In this document: positions 1 through 4,584 of the stretch, piece after piece
How positions within the stretch are numbered: position 1 is the stretch's first letter
Layout: each line of letters opens with the position of its first letter
Assembly: GCA_947455695.1 (NCBI GenBank)
Contig: CANGRN010000036.1
Location: 1-8,231 of the forward strand
Source of the DNA: Alphaproteobacteria bacterium
GTDB taxonomy: Bacteria; Pseudomonadota; Alphaproteobacteria; Micropepsales; Micropepsaceae
Direction of reading: 5' to 3'
Length of the DNA: 8,231 nt
Translations under genes and position numbers: made by a program
Notes under the pieces: generated by a model
The model's input: the letters and a program-made list of their open reading frames with translations, nothing else
What the model was told of the DNA's origin: nothing
The model's database searches: none

Positions 1-349
1 ATGCCAGCACTATCCGGTCGTGGACGTCCTTTTCGAGGCTGGTTTCCTGCAACGCCTCATTCATGCAGCCAAGCCACTGGTCAACCTCTTCCGCGCCAAT
101 CGCTATGGCGTGATGGGCGGACATCACGCAGCGATGACCAGGGCCCTGAAAATACAGGTTGGGACCGCCCAGCCATCCGCTCAGGAATTGAAACAGCAAT
201 TCCTTGGTCTGGGAGAGATCGTCCTGATGCAGCTTTCGCAAGCCTGCATATTGGGGGCTGCGATCCATTTGCTGATAAAATCGCTCTACAAGCGCGCGAA
301 CGCCATCGGCGGCGCCCAGAAGCTGATAGGGGAATGCGTCCTGGTTCAT
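1..349 (-). CDS. Group II truncated hemoglobin (trHbO type), 3' end off window
   Basis: This is a small heme protein of the 2-on-2 globin family, which binds oxygen or nitric oxide in the cytoplasm. I read it directly from the reverse complement; 116 codons are in the window and the C-terminus lies beyond position 1. The start MNQDAFPYQLLGAADGVRAL fits the family's usual N-terminus, and an in-frame TGA just upstream (389-391) limits the start. Alignment by eye to M. tuberculosis GlbO places the heme-pocket residues: Tyr B10 at Y25 (RFY), His at CD1 (H41), the SGWLGGP segment at 57-63, proximal His F8 at H79, and Trp G8 at W92. The CD1 His variant is known in proteobacterial group II globins. 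There is no Shine-Dalgarno sequence in front of the ATG. A perfect FNR/FixK-type box lies 35-48 bases upstream, so low-oxygen or NO-linked control is likely. Confidence 0.9.
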   Translation of the reverse strand, partial: MNQDAFPYQLLGAADGVRALVERFYQQMDRSPQYAGLRKLHQDDLSQTKELLFQFLSGWLGGPNLYFQGPGHRCVMSAHHAIAIGAEEVDQWLGCMNEALQETSLEKDVHDRIVLA

Positions 350-559
350 CAGGTTATGCTGGGGCAATGGTTCCGCCCAGGAATTGATTCAAATCAATTG
401 TCGGCATGCGTGCGGGATCATCCTGGATAGACCGCCATGCCAACCCTATGCCGTTCAACCTGGCTTTCCGGCTGCAGATAACTGGAACGGCATGACGTTC
501 ATCCTGACCGTTATGGTTCGCTATTGTCAGGCTTCGGCCAATTAAGTCGGACACCATGA
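350..559. other. Intergenic region between divergent globin and glycine-zipper genes
   Basis: Apart from the FNR-type palindrome I see no gene here. A minus-strand frame at 354-557 has no recognisable protein features, ends 5 bases before the globin ATG and contains the FNR box, so it is probably chance. An inverted repeat GAACG-N6-CGTTC lies near 484-499; I cannot assign it a role. Confidence 0.5.
384..397 (-). promoter_or_regulatory. FNR/FixK/Dnr-type binding site upstream of the globin gene
   Basis: The sequence TTGAT-TCAA-ATCAA is an exact match to the FNR-family consensus TTGAT-N4-ATCAA. It sits inside an 18-bp perfect palindrome (382-399, arms AATTGATT and AATCAATT around CA). Its centre, between 390 and 391, is 41.5 bp from the A of the globin ATG. 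A CATAAC hexamer on the minus strand at 358-353 could serve as the -10. Binding and direction of control are inferred; the match itself is seen. Confidence 0.75.
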
Positions 560-584
560 GGAACTTTAAGGGGCGCGAAGGGTT
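560..584 (+). promoter_or_regulatory. Candidate EcfG (general stress sigma factor) promoter
   Basis: GGAAC (560-564), 17 bases, then GTT (582-584) fits the EcfG consensus GGAAC-N16-CGTT, except that the base before GTT is G, not C. It would start transcription around 590 and leave a leader of about 20 bases carrying the GGAG ribosome site. The same geometry recurs at 3741-3765, where GTT also ends 27 bases before an ATG. Confidence 0.5.
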
Positions 585-600
585 CTGCCAGTGTCAACTT

Positions 601-604
601 GGAG
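601..604 (+). promoter_or_regulatory. Ribosome binding site fixing the glycine-zipper start at 612
   Basis: GGAG is followed by 7 bases and then ATG at 612. This supports 612 over the in-frame GTG at 591, which lacks such a site and would put a polar stretch before the signal peptide. Confidence 0.7.
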
Positions 605-611
605 TTCCCCG

Positions 612-1232
612 ATGAAAATTGCCCGTAATTCAGCAATCGCCTGTCTGTTTGGCCTTTTGAGCGCAACCGCCGCATTCGCGGATGATTGCAGCGGACGCGA
701 TCACACCACGGGCACTGTGCTCGGCGCGGCCGGTGGCGCCGCGATCGGCGGGGTTGCCACGCACAATGCAGGCGGCGCGATAGCCGGCGCGGTCGTCGGC
801 GGATTGGCAGGCAATGCGATCGCCCGGGCCCAGGATTGCAATCGCGACAACTACCGGACGGGATATAGCCAGCCTTATGATGGCCGTGGCGATCGCGGTG
901 CGGCGCTGAACTATTATGGTCCCGGCTATGCCGTTGCCGCGGATGAAAACGACTATTGGGGCGTGGAGTCCTATGAGGATTTCGGCTCCGATTATCGTCA
1001 CATATCGGCGTCCATCGACCGGGCGCGCGAACGTGGTTCGCTGAACCGCTATGAAGCCCGCAGGTTTTCCCAGCGGTTGCAGCAGATCCAGTATCGCGCA
1101 GACGCGCAGCAGCGCCGTGGGCGCTTCAACGCCCAGGATGTCGAGTATCAGTTGAGCCAGTTGCGCGATGACATGCGCTCTGCACGCCGGGACAACCGTG
1201 AGCAGCACTCTGGAAATTATGATCGCCGCTGA
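612..1232 (+). CDS. Exported glycine-zipper protein (17 kDa surface antigen-like)
   Basis: The product has 206 aa. Residues 1-23 form a signal peptide: basic MKIARN, a hydrophobic core, and an AFA cleavage site before DDCSG. Residues 34-73 are a glycine zipper with repeated small residues (GTVLGAAGGAAIGG, then GGAIAGAVVGGLAGNAIA), as in the Rickettsia 17 kDa antigen/2TM glycine-zipper family, which inserts in or lines the outer membrane. Cysteines C26 and C76 flank the zipper and could form a disulfide. The middle is rich in Tyr, Gly and Asp. The C-terminal third (about 130-195) is a charged, probably helical segment resembling the basic tail region of other alphaproteobacterial envelope proteins. 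No lipobox is seen. It stands alone, with a candidate EcfG promoter in front and a terminator behind, so a stress-induced envelope role is plausible but inferred. Confidence 0.8.
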   Translation: MKIARNSAIACLFGLLSATAAFADDCSGRDHTTGTVLGAAGGAAIGGVATHNAGGAIAGAVVGGLAGNAIARAQDCNRDNYRTGYSQPYDGRGDRGAALNYYGPGYAVAADENDYWGVESYEDFGSDYRHISASIDRARERGSLNRYEARRFSQRLQQIQYRADAQQRRGRFNAQDVEYQLSQLRDDMRSARRDNREQHSGNYDRR

Positions 1233-1270
1233 AGAGTCCGTTCAGACGGAACTTCAATTCTGATGACTAC

Positions 1271-1302
1271 AAAGGCCCGGGGGCGAAAGCCGCCGGGCCT
1301 TT
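1271..1302 (+). terminator. Hairpin terminator after the glycine-zipper gene
   Basis: The arms AAAGGCCCGG (1271-1280) and CCGGGCCTTT (1293-1302) pair perfectly over 10 bp. An inner GGC-GAAA-GCC continues the stem to a GNRA tetraloop with one G-G mismatch. The T-run is only three bases, but the A-run on the other arm means it could stop transcription from either side. A weaker hairpin (TCCGT-TCAG-ACGGA, 1237-1250) precedes it. Confidence 0.75.
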
Positions 1303-1507
1303 GCCGTGAGCGCCAAATCCCCGTATTCGGCCGCTTTTGGCGCAGGGCAAGGTTCCCTGGGGCCGTGCGCAACGAAGGCCGCCTTGTGTTATGCCCGATA
1401 AAGGCGCATAGCCCCCTCGCGACTGCTCCAGAAGAAGCGCCAATCCCGACCCGCCTCGCGCGCGCCTGGCCCAGACACTTCCCGAATTGATGTTTTCGCC
1501 TTCCTGA
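1303..1507. other. Hairpin-rich gap upstream of the cold shock gene
   Basis: I see no convincing gene in these 205 bases. The frames on both strands look like chance GC-rich reading. The stretch contains several inverted repeats: an 8-bp perfect stem GCGCCAAA/TTTGGCGC (1310-1317 with 1336-1343), CAGGG/CCCTG (1343-1347 with 1355-1359), and TATGC/GCATA (1390-1394 with 1406-1410). It may be promoter plus a long structured leader for the cold shock mRNA, or a small RNA. I could not pick out a clear promoter. Confidence 0.4.
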
Positions 1508-1543
1508 CATCCGTCCGGATGATCATTTGCAAAGGACATCATC
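1508..1543 (+). promoter_or_regulatory. Cold shock leader with two competing hairpins around the ribosome site
   Basis: CATCCG (1508-1513) can pair with CGGATG (1516-1521). Alternatively GATGAT (1518-1523) can pair with ATCATC (1538-1543), looping out the ribosome site AAAGGA (1531-1536) just before the ATG. The two pairings use overlapping bases and so exclude each other. A temperature-dependent switch is an inference from the known behaviour of cspA leaders; both stems are short. Confidence 0.35.
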
Positions 1544-1747
1544 ATGACTATCGGAACCGTAAAGTTCTTCAATTCCGCCAAGGGTTTTGGTTTCATCGCA
1601 CCGGAAGGCGGCGCCAAGGACGTGTTCGTTCACGCCACCGCGCTGGAAGCCGCCGGCATGACCTCGTTGTCGGAAGGCCAGAAGCTTTCCTTCGACATCC
1701 AGCCCGACGCCAAGGGCTCCAAGGCCGTGAACCTGCAGAACGCCTAA
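1544..1747 (+). CDS. Cold shock protein, CspA family
   Basis: This 67-aa single-domain protein is a five-strand OB-fold RNA/ssDNA chaperone that melts RNA structure in the cytoplasm. It opens with the family signature MTIGTVKFFNSAKGFGFI. RNP1 is KGFGFI (13-18) and RNP2 is DVFVHA (26-31), and the length is normal for the family. AAAGGA, 7 bases before the ATG, is a strong ribosome site. A strong terminator begins 14 bases after the stop, so the transcript is probably mainly monocistronic. Alphaproteobacteria carry several csp paralogues, and not all are cold-induced; which one this is cannot be told from the sequence. Confidence 0.96.
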   Translation: MTIGTVKFFNSAKGFGFIAPEGGAKDVFVHATALEAAGMTSLSEGQKLSFDIQPDAKGSKAVNLQNA

Positions 1748-1761
1748 ATTGTTGAACAGGG

Positions 1762-1804
1762 CAGGCGGCTGAAGACCAACGTCTTCGCCGCCTGTTTTGT
1801 TTTT
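1762..1804 (+). terminator. Strong rho-independent terminator after the cold shock gene
   Basis: CAGGCGGC (1762-1769) pairs with GCCGCCTG (1787-1794) and GAAGAC (1771-1776) with GTCTTC (1781-1786), around a CAAC loop and with a single bulged T. The run TTTTGTTTTT (1795-1804) follows directly. This is the best intrinsic terminator in the window. Confidence 0.92.
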
Positions 1805-1821
1805 CCCGCAAAGGAGATTCC

Positions 1822-2124
1822 ATGTCCCATGACCGCGCACCGCGCGCAACCATCGTGGAAGAGCTGGTCGCCGCATTGGCGCCCCACCCCGCAGGATTGC
1901 GGCGCTGGTCGGTGATGCGCGCCATCCGCAAGGGCCGTGAGGCCGTTGCGCGCGAGATCCCGCTCAAGCTGGAAGCCGATGTGGAACGCACCTTCCGCCA
2001 GTTCTGCAGCGGCGATGGCGCCTCCGGCACCGCACTGTTTTACCGTCCCGCCGAAAAGGCGGGCGAAGTCTGGGCACTGGCTGCCCGGCCTGACCAAGCC
2101 CGCGAACCTGTGTCCCAGGAATAG
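1822..2124 (+). CDS. Uncharacterised 100-aa protein
   Basis: I do not recognise this family. The product is basic at the N-terminus and predicted mostly helical (TIVEELVAALAPHPAG, then WSVMRAIRKGREAVAREI). It has a short central segment with Cys and Gly (QFCSGDGASG) and a strand-like FYRPAEKAGEVWAL near the end. It has no signal peptide or membrane segment, so it is probably cytoplasmic. The start is well supported by AAAGGAG (1810-1816) five bases before the ATG. The T-run of the cold shock terminator ends only 17 bases upstream, leaving no room for an ordinary promoter between them. Expression may depend on read-through or on a promoter inside the csp gene or terminator. A 50-aa gene follows 6 bases after the stop and is probably co-translated. 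Confidence 0.7.
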   Translation: MSHDRAPRATIVEELVAALAPHPAGLRRWSVMRAIRKGREAVAREIPLKLEADVERTFRQFCSGDGASGTALFYRPAEKAGEVWALAARPDQAREPVSQE

Positions 2125-2130
2125 AGACCG

Positions 2131-2283
2131 ATGGCGCCCAGACCCCCCAACTATTCGCAGGATCGCTTGCAGCGCGAACGCGCCCAGGCCGCCAAGGTGA
2201 AGGAAAAAGCCGATCGCCGCGCCGAGGAAACCGCACGGCGCAAGGCCGGGCAGGTCACTCCGCCCGAAGACAGCGCCAGCTGA
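2131..2283 (+). CDS. Small basic coiled-coil-like protein, 50 aa
   Basis: The frame ATG 2131 to TGA 2281-2283 encodes MAPRPPNYSQDRLQRERAQA followed by a run of Lys, Glu, Arg and Ala and the acidic tail PPEDSAS. The composition predicts one long charged helix (about residues 9-39). A PPNY start followed by a charged helix resembles small conserved hypothetical proteins of Alphaproteobacteria, from memory rather than a search. The start lies 6 bases after the previous stop, and AGGA (2117-2120) in the end of the previous gene can serve as ribosome site, which implies coupling. No function is known to me. It could be missed by length-filtered gene finders. Confidence 0.65.
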   Translation: MAPRPPNYSQDRLQRERAQAAKVKEKADRRAEETARRKAGQVTPPEDSAS

Positions 2284-2332
2284 CCGGAACCCAGCAAATA
2301 CAGCCCTGCTGGACGCCGAAACCTCCGAAAAC

Positions 2333-2361
2333 TTGACAGTCCCGAGCGGGCCGGACTAAAC
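2333..2361 (+). promoter_or_regulatory. Sigma-70 type promoter for the tRNA gene
   Basis: TTGACA (2333-2338) is a perfect -35 element. A weaker -10-like CTAAAC (2356-2361) lies 17 bases on. Transcription would start near 2368, about 28 bases before the tRNA. The -35 and the spacing are good; the -10 is poor. Confidence 0.55.
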
Positions 2362-2395
2362 CCCGCGCCCGGACCAGGTGCGTCCGTCCCGGCTT

Positions 2396-2470
2396 GGCAG
2401 CGTAGCTCAGTGGTAGAGTAGGGGAATCATAATCCTTTGGTCGCAGGTTCAAATCCTGCCGCTGCTACCA
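2396..2470 (+). tRNA. tRNA with CAT anticodon (elongator Met most likely; Ile2 not excluded)
   Basis: The gene folds into a complete 75-nt cloverleaf with encoded CCA. The acceptor is GGCAGCG/CGCTGCT, starting with a G1-U72 wobble. The D stem is GCTC/GAGT with a short 7-base loop. The anticodon stem is GGGGA/TCCTT around ATCATAA, with CAT at 2428-2430, and contains two G-U pairs (27-43, 28-42). The T arm is GCAGG-TTCAAAT-CCTGC. It is not the initiator: the 1-72 mismatch of initiators and the three consecutive G-C pairs next to the anticodon loop are absent. CAT is also the gene-level anticodon of the lysidine-modified isoleucine tRNA that reads AUA. Acceptor pairs G2-C71, C3-G70 and G5-C68 favour Met, but the sequence does not settle it. 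Confidence 0.93.
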
Positions 2471-2503
2471 TTCCTTACCCGCGCGAACTGCGCGGGTAAG
2501 GAA
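2471..2503 (+). terminator. Perfect 14-bp hairpin directly after the tRNA CCA
   Basis: TTCCTTACCCGCGC (2471-2484) pairs without mismatch with GCGCGGGTAAGGAA (2490-2503) around a GAACT loop. There is no T-run, so it may be a weak terminator, an RNA-processing or 3'-end protection signal, or both. Its last base is the A of the ATG at 2503. Confidence 0.65.
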
Positions 2504-2520
2504 TGCCGGACCTTCTGGCA

Positions 2521-2525
2521 AAGGA
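2521..2525 (+). promoter_or_regulatory. Ribosome binding site supporting a GTG start at 2533
   Basis: AAGGA is followed by 7 bases and then GTG at 2533, an ideal spacing. The AAGGA before the alternative ATG at 2503 abuts that codon with no gap and is locked in the tRNA hairpin, so it cannot serve that start well. Confidence 0.6.
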
Positions 2526-2532
2526 CGTGTCC

Positions 2533-3741
2533 GTGACCGCCGCTCCGACCTTTGCCGACATCCAGAAAGCACAGGCCGCCATTGCGCCTTATCTTGTGCG
2601 CACGCCCACCCGCCATTCGCGCACCCTGTCGGATATCGCCGGCTGCGAGGTGTGGCTGAAATTCGAGAACCGGCAATTCACCGCCAGCTTCAAGGAGCGC
2701 GGCGCGCTGAACCGCATCCTGTCGCTGAGCGCCGACGCGCGAAAGCGCGGTGTCGCCGCGATGAGCGCCGGCAACCATGCCCAGGGCGTCGCCTATCACG
2801 CCGGCCGTCTGGGCATTCCGGCCACCATCGTCATGCCGGTGACCACGCCCTTCAACAAGGTCAAGCATACGCGCGATTTCGGCGCCACCGTGATCCTGCA
2901 TGGCGCCAGCCTGGTGGAAGCCGATGCCGAAGCCCGCCGCATCGCCGCCGAGCAGGGCCTGACATTCATTCATCCCTATGACGATCCCCTGGTGATCGCG
3001 GGGCAGGGCACCTGCGCGATGGAGATGCTGGAGGATGTGCCCCAGCTCGATGCCCTGATCGTGCCGGTGGGCGGCGGGGGATTGATCTCCAGCTGCGCCA
3101 TCGCCGCCAGGGCGATGAAACCCGGTTTAAAAGTCTATGGCGCCCAGAGCGCGCTGTACCCGGCCATGTTCGATGCCCTGAAAGGCATCGCGCCGCCGCC
3201 CGCGCCGGTGGTGGCGACCATCGCCGAAGGCATCGCGGTCAAGCAGTCGGGCGCGCTGACCACCGCCATCTGCAAGGAACTGGTCACAGACATCTTCGTG
3301 GCGGGCGAGGACGAGATCGAGCATGCCTTGGCCATGATCCTGGAAATCGAAAAGACCGTGATCGAAGGCGCCGCGGCGGCGGGCTTCGCCGCGCTGCTGG
3401 GTCATGCCGCGCAATTTGCCGGCCAGAAGGTCGGCGTGGTGATGTCGGGCGGCAATATCGACATGCGGCTTTTGTCCAACGTGATCCTGCGCGAGCTGAC
3501 CCGCGAAGGCCGCATCATCCTTCTGGTGCTGCAGATCGAGGACCGTCCCGGCCAGCTCGCCGATATTTCCCGCATTATCGCCGATGCTGGGGGCAATGTG
3601 CTGGAGGTTTCTCACAACCGCATGATGGCGGGCATTCCCGCCAAGTCCGCCACCCTGGAACTGGTGGTGGAAGCGCGCGACGCCGAACACGCCCAGGCGA
3701 TCCGCGACCAGCTGACGGCCCGGGGCTTCAGGCAGCTCTAG
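2533..3741 (+). CDS. ilvA: Threonine ammonia-lyase (threonine dehydratase) with C-terminal ACT domain
   Basis: This PLP enzyme deaminates L-threonine (and often serine) to 2-oxobutanoate, the first committed step of isoleucine synthesis, in the cytoplasm. From the GTG start it has 402 aa. Residues 1-320 form the fold-type II PLP domain: catalytic Lys K54 in SFKERGA, the SAGNHAQG loop (78-85), the phosphate-binding glycine loop GGGGL (180-184) and SGGNID (305-310). Residues about 327-402 form one ACT regulatory domain (VLQIEDRPGQLADISRII), the architecture of the short one-ACT IlvA/TdcB-like class. An ATG at 2503 would add 10 residues, but it lies at the foot of the tRNA hairpin with no usable ribosome spacing. 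It probably relies on tRNA read-through or an unseen internal promoter. A biosynthetic or a catabolic role cannot be decided here; ACT feedback by isoleucine or valine is inferred. Confidence 0.92.
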   Translation: MTAAPTFADIQKAQAAIAPYLVRTPTRHSRTLSDIAGCEVWLKFENRQFTASFKERGALNRILSLSADARKRGVAAMSAGNHAQGVAYHAGRLGIPATIVMPVTTPFNKVKHTRDFGATVILHGASLVEADAEARRIAAEQGLTFIHPYDDPLVIAGQGTCAMEMLEDVPQLDALIVPVGGGGLISSCAIAARAMKPGLKVYGAQSALYPAMFDALKGIAPPPAPVVATIAEGIAVKQSGALTTAICKELVTDIFVAGEDEIEHALAMILEIEKTVIEGAAAAGFAALLGHAAQFAGQKVGVVMSGGNIDMRLLSNVILRELTREGRIILLVLQIEDRPGQLADISRIIADAGGNVLEVSHNRMMAGIPAKSATLELVVEARDAEHAQAIRDQLTARGFRQL

Positions 3742-3765
3742 GAACCGGAACACGCCCCCGGTGTT
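3741..3765 (+). promoter_or_regulatory. Candidate EcfG promoter for the stress-protein-26-like gene
   Basis: GGAAC (3741-3745, overlapping the last base of the ilvA stop), 17 bases, then GTT (3763-3765) fits GGAAC-N16-CGTT, with T in place of the C before GTT. GTT ends 27 bases before the ATG at 3793, exactly as in the element at 560-584. As a caveat, AACAC (3749-3753) and GTGTT (3761-3765) form a small inverted repeat that could instead be a weak ilvA terminator. Confidence 0.5.
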
Positions 3766-3792
3766 TGCTTAACGCAAGAACCGGAGCGCGCC

Positions 3793-4266
3793 ATGACCGA
3801 CACCAAATCCCCCCAGCATGTCTGGAAACTGATCCAGGATATTCCCATGGCGCTGCTGGTGACCCATGACGGCGACCGGCTGGATGCCCGACCCATGGCG
3901 GCGACCGCCAGGGAAGACGAGGGCGCGATCTATATCCTGGCCAACAAGGGCGAAGATTCCGATCAGCAGATCCAGGCCCACAGCGAAGTGATCCTGTCGT
4001 TCCAGAAAGGCGTCAGCTTTGTCGTGGTGCATGGCCAGGCGCGCGCCTCCGACGACCGCGCCAGGATCAAGGAATTGTGGACTGCCTTCGACAAGGCCTG
4101 GTGGGATGGTCCCGAAGATCCGCGCATCCGGCTTCTGACCGTCACGCCGGCAAGCGCCGAATATTGGGAAAGCCCCGGCAAGCTGATCGCCTATGCCGAC
4201 ATGCTGGTCGCGGCCGCCACGGGCAGGAAACCCGCCACCGGCGATCACGGCAGCGTCCGGCTCTAG
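3793..4266 (+). CDS. Pyridoxamine 5'-phosphate oxidase-like general stress protein (GSP26 family)
   Basis: The 157-aa product has the split-barrel flavin-binding fold. N-terminal strands (PMALLVTHDGDRLDARPMAA) and IYILANKGEDSDQQIQAHSE match the general stress protein 26 group (COG3871). Its near-C-terminal WWDGPEDPRIRLLTVTPASA and EYWESPGK are typical of that group, and the length is normal. Members bind FMN or FAD and are annotated as stress proteins; the substrate is usually unknown. GGAG (3783-3786), 6 bases before the ATG, supports the start. The gene stands between ilvA and a small membrane protein, and its candidate EcfG promoter fits a general stress role. It has no signal peptide and is cytoplasmic. 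Confidence 0.88.
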   Translation: MTDTKSPQHVWKLIQDIPMALLVTHDGDRLDARPMAATAREDEGAIYILANKGEDSDQQIQAHSEVILSFQKGVSFVVVHGQARASDDRARIKELWTAFDKAWWDGPEDPRIRLLTVTPASAEYWESPGKLIAYADMLVAAATGRKPATGDHGSVRL

Positions 4267-4307
4267 GCTTTTCGGCTCTTTTCGTGGGACGCCGGTAAGG
4301 TTAGCCT

Positions 4308-4577
4308 GTGGAGATTAACCTTGTCCGCAGGGATTGTTTCACTTTGGCACAGCCCGTTCCTAACACTCCTGTTATGCGGGGCGGATTGCCGATTCCAAGA
4401 AGTGTGGCGCAGCTAACGGGCGTGCTGGTGACGGGCATTGTCGCCTTCGGCACGGACGTCGAAGTCTATTATGCCGTGCCGCTGGGTGTGTTCGCGGGCG
4501 CGCTGGCGATGTTCTTTGTGTCGCTGAGCGAAGCCCAGGACGCCTACAGGGCGCGTTGGGAACAATACAAGGAATAG
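4308..4577 (+). CDS. Small two-helix membrane protein of unknown function
   Basis: The product is up to 89 aa. I do not recognise a family. Residues about 34-51 (VAQLTGVLVTGIVAFGTD) and 53-73 (EVYYAVPLGVFAGALAMFFV) form two membrane helices, joined by a very short turn. A charged tail SLSEAQDAYRARWEQYKE follows, probably cytoplasmic. The start is uncertain. GTG at 4308 has TAAGG seven bases upstream. A TTG at 4344 has AGGGA nearby, and an ATG at 4374 has no ribosome site but would still keep both helices. The GTG and its ribosome site lie inside an inverted repeat (AAGGTTA 4297-4303, TAACCTT 4316-4322). The gene ends 7 bases from the convergent motA stop. It may be co-transcribed with the upstream stress gene (41-base gap). 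Confidence 0.6.
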   Translation: MEINLVRRDCFTLAQPVPNTPVMRGGLPIPRSVAQLTGVLVTGIVAFGTDVEVYYAVPLGVFAGALAMFFVSLSEAQDAYRARWEQYKE

Positions 4578-4584
4578 AAGCGGA

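Noticed and set aside
20..430. Long plus-strand open frames at the left edge
   Set aside because: The reverse complement of the same DNA encodes a group II truncated hemoglobin with intact heme-pocket residues, so the plus-strand frames are its shadow.
354..557. Minus-strand 67-codon frame upstream of the globin
   Set aside because: It has no recognisable domain or membrane segment, and it spans the FNR-type palindrome. A gene there would conflict with the promoter.
1217..1510. Overlapping open frames on both strands in the gap before csp
   Set aside because: They have arginine/proline-rich chance composition, run through the terminator hairpin and lack convincing ribosome sites.
2255..2452. 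Minus-strand frame beginning MNLRPKDYDSP across the tRNA
   Set aside because: It is antisense to the tRNA; proteins of this type are a classic misannotation of tRNA genes.
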